A stretch of 64,000 nucleotides of DNA from Flavobacterium sp. MC2016-06 (GTDB lineage Bacteria > Bacteroidota > Bacteroidia > Flavobacteriales > Flavobacteriaceae): contig NZ_WMID02000012.1 in assembly GCF_009711165.2 (NCBI RefSeq), positions 92,117 through 156,116 of the forward strand, in the 5' to 3' direction. The notes below the pieces were generated by a model that worked only from the letters and a program-made list of their open reading frames with translations, was not told the origin of the DNA and made no database searches. Shown in pieces: positions 47,992 to 56,594 of this stretch. The translations under genes were made by a program, and so were the position numbers. Position 1 is the stretch's first letter. Each line of letters begins with the position of its first letter.

Positions 47992-48759
47992 TTAAAACAC
48001 TTTCACAAAACTTAATCCATATTGCTGACCATTATAAAAAGGAGCAATCATAGAAGTAGAATTACCTTCGGAAGCTGATTTTCCGAATAGTTTTTTGGTA
48101 ATATAAGGATTCATCCAATATGCTATTTTAGTACTCATAATCCCGATTCCGGCTCCCGCAGCAACATCGGTTAACCAATGGCGATTGTTGTAAATTCTAA
48201 ATAATCCAGTTCCTGTTGCAACAGCATAACCCGCAATTCCGTACCAAATCGATTTGTCTTTGTATTCCTGCCATAAAAATTCGGCACCGGCAAAAGCAGT
48301 TGCCGTATGTCCAGACGGAAAAGAATTATTAGAACTTCCGTCAGGTCTTTCTTCATGTACAAGCGATTTTAAACCCAAAACAGTTGAGGCCATAATAACG
48401 TACGAAGTCACAAAAATTACAGATCGGTCGCGCATATTATTTTTCCCTTTTACGCCAAAAGCATTCAAAGCATAAACAGAAGCAGCAGGCGCATATTGCG
48501 AGAAATCATCAATAGTGATTTTGTTATCAATATCCTCAGTAACTTCATTTTTAATCTGCGAATTAAAACTCAAAAGCTGATCACTATTCAAACCAATTAC
48601 GCCGTAGCCAATTAATACACCTGGAATAATTAATTGCTTGTAGTTGAATTTTAAATTGTGTGTTGCAGCGCTGTCAATTGCAGCAATAGAATCGGTTTTT
48701 TGTGCAGCTGCAGAAAAAATGCCGAATAGAAATACTAGGGAAATTGTTTTGTAAAACAT
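47992..48759 (-). CDS. PAP2-family membrane phosphatase
   Basis: The protein has 255 aa. A signal peptide (VFLFGIFSAAAQ) precedes the acid-phosphatase triad: KSLVHEERPDG (KxxxxxxRP), NSFPSGHTATAF (SGH) and RIYNNRHWLTDV (RxxxxxH). Some helices in between could span the membrane. PAP2 enzymes dephosphorylate lipids such as phosphatidic acid or undecaprenyl pyrophosphate. A -7 box (TACATTTG on the minus strand, 48782-48789) supports a single-gene transcript. Confidence 0.92.
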   Translation of the reverse strand: MFYKTISLVFLFGIFSAAAQKTDSIAAIDSAATHNLKFNYKQLIIPGVLIGYGVIGLNSDQLLSFNSQIKNEVTEDIDNKITIDDFSQYAPAASVYALNAFGVKGKNNMRDRSVIFVTSYVIMASTVLGLKSLVHEERPDGSSNNSFPSGHTATAFAGAEFLWQEYKDKSIWYGIAGYAVATGTGLFRIYNNRHWLTDVAAGAGIGIMSTKIAYWMNPYITKKLFGKSASEGNSTSMIAPFYNGQQYGLSFVKVF

Positions 48760-48781
48760 AGCTGTTTCTCTTTATGTAGTA

Positions 48782-48789
48782 CAAATGTA
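48782..48789 (-). promoter_or_regulatory. -7 element of the PAP2 gene
   Basis: On the minus strand TACATTTG, 23 bases upstream of the start codon; no matching TTG was seen. Confidence 0.5.
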
Positions 48790-48924
48790 AGGAGTGATTT
48801 AGTAAACTATTTCTCTCTTAATCCAACCTTAAGTCAATTTTAATGCATTGGCTATAAATGAGATAGTTGTATTAAGATTGGTTAAATTATTCTATAGTTT
48901 AGATTGACAATAATTACAAATAAG

Positions 48925-49078
48925 TCCCATTGGGACGTTATATTTATAGTATTTTTTTATCGTGTTTTAGTGAACCCCATCGGGGTGTTATATTATAGAT
49001 AACTAAATATCGCTCCGCTGGAGCTTCTTTTCGAGAATCTATAAAGGGCTATAAATATAATGCTCCGCTGGAGCTTTG
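48925..49078. repeat. Compound short inverted repeats, family F
   Basis: Four small palindromes follow each other: CCCATTGGGACGTTATATTTATAG, ACCCCATCGGGGTGTTATATTATAG, GCTCCGCTGGAGCTTC and GCTCCGCTGGAGCTTT. The GTTATAT and TATAAATATAA words face each other across the block. It fills most of the 330-base gap between the PAP2 and histidine-kinase genes. No gene found. Confidence 0.75.
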
Positions 49079-49088
49079 ATTTTATGAA

Positions 49089-50810
49089 TTAAACATTTAA
49101 CGAAAACCAAAATGTACTTCCCAACCCTAAATTACTTTCAACACCAATCATTCCGTTTTGCGCTTCAATAAATTCTTTACTAATCGCCAAGCCCAATCCA
49201 GTTCCTGATTTCTGACTTCCTGGAATCTGAAAATATTTATCGAAAACCTTGTCTTTGTACCTTGCATCAATTCCTTTTCCGGTATCTATAACCTGAAATA
49301 CAATTTGGTTGTTTTCTTTTTTTAGTTTGATGACAATCGTACTTTTTTCAGACGAATAGGTAATCGCATTCGATAAATAATTAATCAAAACCCAGCCCGT
49401 TTTTTCGCTGTCAGCTTTTACATCGTCTAAATTTTCATCAGCATCAATTATCAATTTTATCTGCTTTTGTTCTGCTTGAACTTTTACAGCTTCTGTTGCA
49501 TAATTTACAATCTTATACGGATCACTTTTTTCGATATTCAATTGAATATTTCCTGTTTCCAATTGTGATAAATTGAGTAACTCTCCAGTGATTTTTAGCA
49601 ATCGCTGGCTGTCATCTTTAATGCTTTCAACCAATTGATTTTGGTCTTCATTCATTGCACCGGTTTTTTCGTTTTGAAGCAATTGTAAACTCAGTTTTAT
49701 AGAAGCAATTGGTGTTTTTAGTTCGTGCGAAACCGTTGCAATAAAATTGGTTTTAGCAAAATCAAGTTCCTTAAAAAGCGTAATATTTCGCAGAATAATA
49801 ACATCACCAATATTAATTTCTTTTTCTTCACCAGTTGGAGTTATCGTAATATTGATTGTTTCTTTATCAAAATAACTTTCCTTTCCATTGGCGAAAATCT
49901 TCATCGGCTGTTTTTTCTGCGAATCTACTGCAAGTTCTTTCAAAATCAGCGAACGCATTAAATCATTCGATAAAGCCAAGCTTGAAGCCGATTTACCAAT
50001 AACATTTTCAGATTTCATTCCGATAATTTTCAGCGCTTCATCATTGGCAAATAAAATAATTCCTTCATTATCCAAACCAATAATTGGATCGTGCATATTA
50101 TTGATAAGCGTTTCCAGTCGTTTTTTCTCAAAGAAAAGCTTGTACAAATTACTGTCATTATATTCCTGAAGTTTTTGCGCCATCGTATTAAACGATTTGG
50201 CCAAATCTCCATATTCGTTATGACTGGTAAAATGCACACGTTCCGAATAATTTTTATTCGCAATTTCCTTAATACTCAGTGTTAATTCCTTAATCGGATT
50301 TGCAATATTATTTGGCAAGTTAATCAGTAAATTAAAAGCAATTAAAAAACATAAAGTTCCCACAATCGCAATCCATAAATTAGCAGTTTCAGCAGTATGT
50401 TTGGCGATGTCACTTTTTTGTTTAATCGAATTCAGATTCAATTTCATAATCATGAAAATGTCTTGTCTGATTTGTTTTTTGATAACTTCATTAGAACTAT
50501 TTTTTTCTAAAAGAGCAAAATTCTTTTTAAGATTATCAGTAGCTTCTTTTTCTCCGGGTTCCGTTATATTTAGCGTTTGCTTTTCAAGATTTTCCTTAAA
50601 ATTACGAATCGTTTCAGCACCATCCATTGAAGGCTCATCCAAAGACAAAATCATATTTCTAGAATATTCCAGCGTATTATAATTGGCTTTCAGAATATTT
50701 TCTGTGTCTTTTTTGATAGAAAAAATATAATAGGCACTTACTAACGTAAGTATAATGATCATTAAAAATAACAATCCAACGCCCAGATTCAATTTGGTTT
50801 TAATTCTCAT
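49089..50810 (-). CDS. Membrane sensor histidine kinase of the Kdp locus (HAMP-PAS-kinase)
   Basis: The protein has 573 aa. Two membrane helices (about 8-29 and 148-168) flank a helical periplasmic sensor. A HAMP domain (about 170-225), a PAS domain (about 240-340, NNMHDPIIGLDNEGIILFANDEALKIIG) and the kinase core (FIATVSHELKTPIAS, NYLSNAITYSS, DTGKGIDARYKD, GTGLGLAISKEF) follow. It replaces the kinase half of classical KdpD. It is preceded on the same strand by the KdpD sensor half, so the two probably work together. Confidence 0.93.
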   Translation of the reverse strand: MRIKTKLNLGVGLLFLMIIILTLVSAYYIFSIKKDTENILKANYNTLEYSRNMILSLDEPSMDGAETIRNFKENLEKQTLNITEPGEKEATDNLKKNFALLEKNSSNEVIKKQIRQDIFMIMKLNLNSIKQKSDIAKHTAETANLWIAIVGTLCFLIAFNLLINLPNNIANPIKELTLSIKEIANKNYSERVHFTSHNEYGDLAKSFNTMAQKLQEYNDSNLYKLFFEKKRLETLINNMHDPIIGLDNEGIILFANDEALKIIGMKSENVIGKSASSLALSNDLMRSLILKELAVDSQKKQPMKIFANGKESYFDKETINITITPTGEEKEINIGDVIILRNITLFKELDFAKTNFIATVSHELKTPIASIKLSLQLLQNEKTGAMNEDQNQLVESIKDDSQRLLKITGELLNLSQLETGNIQLNIEKSDPYKIVNYATEAVKVQAEQKQIKLIIDADENLDDVKADSEKTGWVLINYLSNAITYSSEKSTIVIKLKKENNQIVFQVIDTGKGIDARYKDKVFDKYFQIPGSQKSGTGLGLAISKEFIEAQNGMIGVESNLGLGSTFWFSLNV

Positions 50811-50954
50811 TTTTTAAAACATTTAGTTTTTTTGAACCATATAAGTGATGTAAGATAATTTAAGAGTTTGTGTAAAAGAAAAAATATGCGGTTAAATTTT
50901 TCACGTATTCCTTTTTAAATGAACTTATATAACTTATATGGTTTAATTTTTTTT

Positions 50955-52082
50955 TTATGACAGAATAACAAGGTCAACATTTGATAAAGACAGCTTATTT
51001 AATAAACGTCTGAAAATTGTTGTAGACAAAATTACTTTAAATAAATTCAAATGCGGTTTTCCAATGCAGACAGTTGTGATATGTTTTTCTTCAACCATCA
51101 TCAAAATTGCATCTGCAATATTTTTATGTTCAATTTTAATGACTTCTGCGCCCAATTGCGCTGCCAATTTAAAATTATTGATCAAATGTCTTTGTTTATC
51201 CAGCGCAATTTTTATACTGCTTTCTTCAGGTGTTTCCACATACATTACATACCAGCTTCCGTTGTAATAACTCGCCAAACGCGCCGCTTTTCTAATTACA
51301 ATTTTAGCTGTTTTATCGTTACTGCTTATGCATGCCAAAAGCTTCTCATGTTTTAAAGCATTGATTTGCGGCACTTCATTTTCTACTTTCCGAACCACTT
51401 GGCTTGCGACTTCCTTTAAAGCCAATTCTCGCAGTTGAAGAATCTGATCCGATTTAAAAAAGTTAGTCAAAGCCTGCTGAATTTTATCAGCCGTATAAAT
51501 TTTCCCTTCTTTTAAACGCGCAATCAAATCTTCCGAAGTCAAGTCGATATTCACCACTTCATCAGCAATTCGCAAAACATTATCCGGAATTCGTTCCTGA
51601 ACATCAATTCCTGTAATGCGTTTTACGTCTTCGTTTAAACTCTCAATATGCTGAATATTTACTGCCGAAATCACATTGATTCCAGCTTCCAGAATTTCTA
51701 AAACATCCTGCCAGCGTTTCTCGTTTTTGCTTCCTTCAACATTAGTGTGTGCCAATTCATCCACAATTACCACTTCTGGCCTCAGGTTGATAATTGCCTG
51801 AACATCGAGTTCTTCTAATTCTTTTCCTTTATAAAAAATTGTCCGTCTCGGAATCAAAGGCAAACCAAACAATAATTCATGCGTTTCTTTTCGAAGATGC
51901 GTTTCGATGTAACCAATTTTTACATCAATCCCATTCTTCAATAACGAATGCGCTTCCTGAAGCATGCGATACGTTTTGCCCACACCGGCGCTCATCCCAA
52001 TATAGACTTTGAACTTCCCTTTTCGTGATTTCTGAATTAAATCGAGAAAGTGCTGTGCATTATTTTCTTTTTCGTTTTCCAT
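50955..52082 (-). CDS. kdpD: KdpD sensor half without kinase domain
   Basis: The protein has 375 aa from the ATG at 52082; a GTG four codons upstream is less likely. The N-terminal KdpD domain has Walker A GMSAGVGKTYRML, VVIVDELAHTNVEGS and RWQDVLEILEAGINVISAVNIQHIESLND-type sequence; a C-terminal Usp-like domain (about 240-375) follows. The four membrane helices and kinase core of full-length KdpD are missing. In E. coli this part senses the K+ state and binds UspC. Here it must signal through another protein, most likely the kinase encoded next. Confidence 0.93.
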   Translation of the reverse strand: MENEKENNAQHFLDLIQKSRKGKFKVYIGMSAGVGKTYRMLQEAHSLLKNGIDVKIGYIETHLRKETHELLFGLPLIPRRTIFYKGKELEELDVQAIINLRPEVVIVDELAHTNVEGSKNEKRWQDVLEILEAGINVISAVNIQHIESLNEDVKRITGIDVQERIPDNVLRIADEVVNIDLTSEDLIARLKEGKIYTADKIQQALTNFFKSDQILQLRELALKEVASQVVRKVENEVPQINALKHEKLLACISSNDKTAKIVIRKAARLASYYNGSWYVMYVETPEESSIKIALDKQRHLINNFKLAAQLGAEVIKIEHKNIADAILMMVEEKHITTVCIGKPHLNLFKVILSTTIFRRLLNKLSLSNVDLVILS

Positions 52083-52091
52083 GTTATTTAC

Positions 52092-52226
52092 CACTAAGGC
52101 GCTAAGGCACTAAGTTTTTATTTCACGCAGATTTTTATAAAATTTAAGCAGATATTCGCAGATTATTTAATTAAAAATCGATTAAATCTGCTAAAATCTG
52201 TAGAATCTGTAGAATCTGCGTGAAAC
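52092..52226. repeat. Inverted repeat, family C, with GGCGCTAAGGCAC words
   Basis: TTTCACGCAGATT (52121 on) and AATCTGCGTGAAA (ending 52225) are perfect inverted copies. Between them are several AATCTGC/AATCTGT words. Directly before is CACTAAGGCGCTAAGGCACTAAG. The same TCACGCAGATT core is found inside the element at 37651-37777. Confidence 0.75.
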
Positions 52227-52266
52227 AAAATTTTTTAAATTAATCAAATCTGTGGCCTAATATTTT

Positions 52267-53343
52267 CTAGAAACTAACTGCCAACGATGTCGTTACAAAC
52301 GTATTCGTATCTGTTGGCAGATTATTTTTTGTGAAAATTTCATCCTTACTTGAAAGATTTCTCGCTTCAATTCTAAACATTACATTATCAGAAACTAAGT
52401 AATCAAAGTTAGCCGAAAAACCATAAGTTTTAAAACCATTTGGTGTTTCAGTCGCGATAATAACTCCTTTTTCATCGCTGTAATATTCGCCTCTTACAGC
52501 TAACTGAATTTTATCAACTGGTTTATATTGCAGAATTAAAACAGGCGAAAACCAACTATGATATTTACTACTATTTTTAGCCGATTGTTGTGAACCAACA
52601 TCAAAACCAGCCGTAACATTTGTTTTATCCGTTACTTTAAACTGTCCGTAAAAGTTGTTGAAATAACGCCATTTTTTGTCAATATCAGGCTGTTCATTTC
52701 CAACATAAGTACTCCAATTCAAAGTCGTTCTGTCCGACGGTTTATACGTAATTTGCGTTCCAAAAGCCGGCGTTTGATTCCCATCGATTTTCTGAATTCT
52801 TTGCCAGCCATTCAAATACATTCCCGCCAAATACCATTTTCCAGACTCAGAAGTATAACCAATTTTTACACCCGCTTCATAATACGGCGAGTTTTCAGCC
52901 AAAATACTTCTTGTTAAAGTTTGGCAGTCTTTTCCAATCGCACTTTCAAAACCAATATGCGAAGGCATAATTCCGGCATCAATCCACAAATTATGGCTTT
53001 TCGAAATCTTCACACCAACATTAGCTTCATAAATATTCTTCAATAAATCCTGCTCAGCCGACATATTATATTGCGCATAAGTTCCCGCCATCAAAGCAAA
53101 ATTGGCACGAACATTTTCTTTCGAATAATTCACTTTTGCCAAACCTAAGTTTAGGTTCAATTCATTACTTCTGTTATAACTATAAAAAAATCCCGGGCGC
53201 GTATGATTCTCCGGTTTCCCAAAATCATAACTGTAGTAAACATCAACATAACCCGAAAACGTAAACGGACTTTTAGACTCTTCTTGTGCATGTAAATTGC
53301 TAAAACCAAAAGCGATTAAAGCGATAAGTATAATTTTTTTCAT
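52267..53343 (-). CDS. Outer-membrane beta-barrel porin of the Kdp locus
   Basis: The protein has 358 aa. A signal peptide (IILIALIAFGFSNLHAQ) is followed by a series of amphipathic beta strands with aromatic girdles (FTFSGYVDVYYSYDF, NFYGQFKVTDKTNVTAGFDVG). It ends in Phe (TTSLAVSF), as usual for outer-membrane barrels. It belongs to the porins often annotated as OmpL-like/BBP2. It lies between kdpC and kdpD, so it may let K+ cross the outer membrane. Specificity cannot be read from sequence. Confidence 0.85.
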   Translation of the reverse strand: MKKIILIALIAFGFSNLHAQEESKSPFTFSGYVDVYYSYDFGKPENHTRPGFFYSYNRSNELNLNLGLAKVNYSKENVRANFALMAGTYAQYNMSAEQDLLKNIYEANVGVKISKSHNLWIDAGIMPSHIGFESAIGKDCQTLTRSILAENSPYYEAGVKIGYTSESGKWYLAGMYLNGWQRIQKIDGNQTPAFGTQITYKPSDRTTLNWSTYVGNEQPDIDKKWRYFNNFYGQFKVTDKTNVTAGFDVGSQQSAKNSSKYHSWFSPVLILQYKPVDKIQLAVRGEYYSDEKGVIIATETPNGFKTYGFSANFDYLVSDNVMFRIEARNLSSKDEIFTKNNLPTDTNTFVTTSLAVSF

Positions 53344-53697
53344 TTTGATTTTTTATTAGTATTTGTATCCATTTTGTAATTCGTTCAAGTTTGTCATTCT
53401 GAGGAACGAAGAATCTTCGTAAGTAGCTCGACAAAGTATAGAACCAGACAATTTGAACATTTTTTTTAGGAGCTATTTCCCGCTATCCGTTTCAATCTTT
53501 TGTGCCGAACCCCGGCACAAAAGGATTTCCACTACTATCGGGGCTAGGCTATTCGAGGCAAAAAGGCGTCTAGTTTCCTAACAGGTTTCCAAAACCTGTT
53601 AGGTATTTTAATTGTTGGTTATTATTTATTCGTTCCTCAGAATGACAAATAAGAGAAACCTTAGCATCTTAGAACCTCAGTATCTCAGAACCTCAGA
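53344..53697. repeat. Repeat-filled gap between kdpC and the porin gene
   Basis: No gene. It contains in order: TTTGTCATTCTGAGGAACGAAGAATC (about 53390; facing TTCGTTCCTCAGAATGACAAAT at about 53631), repeat family A copy 3 (53467-53548), family E (CCTAACAGGTTT...AAACCTGTTAGG, 53578-53603) and AACCTCAGTATCTCAGAACCTCAG. The outer inverted pair encloses the other two, so the block looks nested. Confidence 0.8.
53467..53548. repeat. Interspersed intergenic repeat, family A, copy 3
   Basis: It begins TAGGAGCTATTTCCCGCT. The stem is CTTTTGTGCCG against CGGCACAAAAGG and it ends ATCGGGGCTAGG. Same layout as the copies at 31144 and 63199. Confidence 0.88.
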
Positions 53698-54258
53698 TCA
53701 GCGTAGCTGATCCAAAGCAATATTCAAAGCCAGAACATTTATTTTCTCCGTTCCCAAAAGTCCCAAAAGCGGTTCCTGTTTTGTTTTCTGAATAACTGCT
53801 AATATTTTTTCCTTGTCAATATTTCTAGTTTTAGCAATACGGTCAACTTGTACATTTGCACCTTCAACAGAAATATTCGGATCCAAACCACTTCCAGAAG
53901 CCGTTACCAATTCAGACGGAACTTCACTGCGTTTTACAGTTGGGTTTTTTAATAAAAAAGTATCGATTCGAGTTTTTACTTCCGCTAAATAATCAGGATT
54001 ATTAGTTCCTTTATTACTTCCGCCAGAACCAGCCGCATTATAGTCAACTGCCGACGGACGTGACCAGAAATATTTATCCTCAGTAAATTTCTGAGCTACA
54101 TTTATATGGTATGATTTTCCTTTAAAAGTCACCACTTCACCTTTTCCGTGATTAGGTGCAAATTGTGCAATTCCGAGAATACTCATTGTGTAAACTCCAG
54201 CGAAAAACACAGCACAAAAAAGCGTTAATCTTAGAGCGGGGATACTATTTGTTTTCAT
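53698..54258 (-). CDS. kdpC: Potassium-transporting ATPase subunit C
   Basis: The protein has 186 aa from the ATG at 54258; the longer in-frame extension is lysine-rich repeat sequence and is rejected. One membrane helix near the N-terminus (LTLFCAVFFAGVYTMSI) is followed by the periplasmic domain with KYFWSRPSAVDYN, SGSGLDPNISVEGA and KTRNIDKEKI. The RPS and SGSGLDP motifs are diagnostic. KdpC assists ATP-driven K+ uptake by KdpAB. The gap to kdpB holds GCGAAGGCACAAAGGCACGAAG-type repeat words. Confidence 0.95.
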   Translation of the reverse strand: MKTNSIPALRLTLFCAVFFAGVYTMSILGIAQFAPNHGKGEVVTFKGKSYHINVAQKFTEDKYFWSRPSAVDYNAAGSGGSNKGTNNPDYLAEVKTRIDTFLLKNPTVKRSEVPSELVTASGSGLDPNISVEGANVQVDRIAKTRNIDKEKILAVIQKTKQEPLLGLLGTEKINVLALNIALDQLR

Positions 54259-54379
54259 TTTTTCATTTTTTTGCCGCGAAGGCACAAAGGCACGAAGTTT
54301 CTTTTTTAATTTTTCTTTGCGACTCTGCGACTTTGCGAGATTTTTTAATCTATTTTCTTTACTCTTTACTCTTTGAAGC

Positions 54380-56398
54380 TTATATAAAAAGAGTAACCAC
54401 AATATCAATTAATTTAATTCCAATAAACGGAACCAAAACACCGCCAAGACCGTAGATAAATAAGTTTCTACGCAACAATGCCGAAGCTCCAATTGGTTTA
54501 TAAGCAACGCCGCGAAGTGCCAGAGGAATCAAAAATGGAATAATAATCGCATTAAAAATCACAGCCGATAAAATCGCACTTTCCGGACTGTGTAATCCCA
54601 TTATATTCAATCCTTGCAAAGCCGGAATCGCAGTAATAAATAAAGCTGGAATAATGGCAAAATACTTCGCAACGTCATTCGCAATCGAGAATGTAGTTAA
54701 AGTACCGCGAGTCATCAAAAGCTGTTTTCCAATTTCTACAATCTCAATTAATTTCGTAGGGTCGTTGTCTAAATCGACCATGTTTCCAGCTTCTTTCGCA
54801 GCCTGAGTTCCGCTGTTCATTGCAACGCCAACATTCGCTTGAGCCAAAGCCGGGGCATCATTTGTTCCGTCGCCCATCATAGCAACCAATCTTCCTGCAG
54901 CCTGTTCTTTTTTAATGTAGTTCATTTTATCCTCAGGTTTCGCTTCGGCAATAAAATCATCAACACCCGCAGCTTCGGCAATAAATTTCGCAGTCAGTGG
55001 ATTATCACCCGTAACCATTACCGTTTTGATTCCCATTTTGCGCAAACGCTCAAAACGTTCTTTCATTCCAGTTTTAATAATATCCTGCAATTCGATTACA
55101 CCTTGAACCTCATTATTTTTAATAACCACTAATGGAGTTCCTCCGTTTGAAGAAATTGTGATTACCTGTTGGGCAGTATCTTCTGGGAAAACATTTCCAG
55201 CTTGTTGTGCAATATTCTTTGCAGCATCCTGCGCACCTTTTCTAATGTTAGTTCCATCTTTTAAAACCACACCCGAAGTTCTGGTTTCAGCAGTAAATTT
55301 GATTAAAGTAGCTCCATCAATAGACAATTTATTAGAAACATCAGTACCAGCTAATTCTACAATACTTTTTCCTTCGGGAGTATCATCTGCCAAAGAACTC
55401 AAAACAGCAGATTGAATAAATTCTTCCTGCGAAACACCTTTTGTTGGGTAAAAACTAGTTGCTTTTCTGTTTCCAATTGTGATTGTTCCGGTTTTATCCA
55501 AAAGCAAAACATCAATATCTCCAGCAGTTTCAACCGCTTTTCCAGATTTTGTAATTACGTTAGCACGCAAAGCTCTATCCATTCCTGCAATACCAATCGC
55601 AGATAATAAACCTCCAATTGTAGTTGGAATCAAGCACACAAAAAGCGAAATAAAAGCAGCAATTGTGATTGGTGTATTGGCATAATCTGCAAAAGGTTTT
55701 AATGTAACCGTAACAATGATAAACACTAAAGTAAAACCGGCTAATAAAATTGTCAAAGCAATTTCGTTTGGCGTTTTTTGACGGCTTGCACCTTCAACCA
55801 AAGCAATCATTTTATCCAAGAAACTTTCGCCAGGTTCAGAAGTAACTTGTACTTTAATTTTATCCGATAAAACCTTTGTTCCACCGGTTACAGACGATTT
55901 GTCTCCGCCAGATTCTCTAATTACAGGTGCACTTTCACCTGTAATAGCACTTTCGTCAATCGTTGCCAAGCCTTCGATGATTTCACCATCGGTAGCGATA
56001 ATATCACCAGCTTCGCAGACAAAAACATCTCCTTTTTTAAGTTGAGCAGACGAAATAGTCTGTCCGTTCTCTAGTTTTGCAGGCGTTTCTTCTCGGGTTT
56101 TTCTTAAACTGTCAGCTTGAGCTTTTCCTCTAGCTTCGGCAATAGCTTCGGCAAAATTGGCAAAAAGTAAAGTCGCTAACAAAATCAAAAAGATGGTAAA
56201 ATTGTAAGCAAAACTTCCTTGTGAATGTTCTCCGGCTAATATCCAAAGACAAACAAAAAACATAACGAAAGTTCCAATTTCAACTGTAAACATTACAGGA
56301 TTACGGAACATTATTTTAGGGTTTAGTTTCACGAAAGACTGTTTTAATGCCTCGTTAACCAACTCTTTTTGAAATAAATTATTTTGAGATGCACTCAT
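54380..56398 (-). CDS. kdpB: Potassium-transporting ATPase ATP-binding subunit
   Basis: The protein has 672 aa. P-type ATPase motifs are complete: ITGESAPVI (actuator domain), phosphorylated Asp301 in [26 protein letters not shown] and [22 protein letters not shown]. Membrane helices lie near the N-terminus, around 220-280 and at the end. It supplies energy for high-affinity K+ uptake through KdpA. It is separated from kdpA by 196 bases that contain a family B repeat. Confidence 0.97.
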   Translation of the reverse strand: MSASQNNLFQKELVNEALKQSFVKLNPKIMFRNPVMFTVEIGTFVMFFVCLWILAGEHSQGSFAYNFTIFLILLATLLFANFAEAIAEARGKAQADSLRKTREETPAKLENGQTISSAQLKKGDVFVCEAGDIIATDGEIIEGLATIDESAITGESAPVIRESGGDKSSVTGGTKVLSDKIKVQVTSEPGESFLDKMIALVEGASRQKTPNEIALTILLAGFTLVFIIVTVTLKPFADYANTPITIAAFISLFVCLIPTTIGGLLSAIGIAGMDRALRANVITKSGKAVETAGDIDVLLLDKTGTITIGNRKATSFYPTKGVSQEEFIQSAVLSSLADDTPEGKSIVELAGTDVSNKLSIDGATLIKFTAETRTSGVVLKDGTNIRKGAQDAAKNIAQQAGNVFPEDTAQQVITISSNGGTPLVVIKNNEVQGVIELQDIIKTGMKERFERLRKMGIKTVMVTGDNPLTAKFIAEAAGVDDFIAEAKPEDKMNYIKKEQAAGRLVAMMGDGTNDAPALAQANVGVAMNSGTQAAKEAGNMVDLDNDPTKLIEIVEIGKQLLMTRGTLTTFSIANDVAKYFAIIPALFITAIPALQGLNIMGLHSPESAILSAVIFNAIIIPFLIPLALRGVAYKPIGASALLRRNLFIYGLGGVLVPFIGIKLIDIVVTLFI

Positions 56399-56430
56399 GG
56401 TATTTTAATATTTAGATTATTCTTTATTTT

Positions 56431-56563
56431 AACACATAGGAACATAGTTTTAGAAACTTAAAAAAGGCGTTTCACTTTTCCTAAAATCGCATAGCTATGT
56501 GAAGAAACTATAGTTTTCTCAGAGCAACTTTCATCAGAAAAAAAATCTATGTTTCTATGTGTT
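56431..56563. repeat. Inverted repeat, family B, copy 1 (between kdpA and kdpB)
   Basis: AACACATAGGAACATAG and CTATGTTTCTATGTGTT are inverted ends (one mismatch) of a 133-base unit with an internal GCTATGTGAAGAAACTA. A second copy of nearly equal length is at 59071-59201. Confidence 0.85.
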
Positions 56564-56594
56564 AAAAAATGACTTTCAAGTTTTTAGTTTTCAT

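Noticed and set aside
49725..50682. Plus-strand frames opposite the Kdp-locus kinase
   Set aside because: They are shadows of a well-supported kinase gene on the minus strand.
54259..54408. N-terminal extension of KdpC
   Set aside because: The extra 50 residues come from repeat DNA (AAGGCACAAAGGCACG) and overlap kdpB; the ATG at 54258 gives a normal KdpC.
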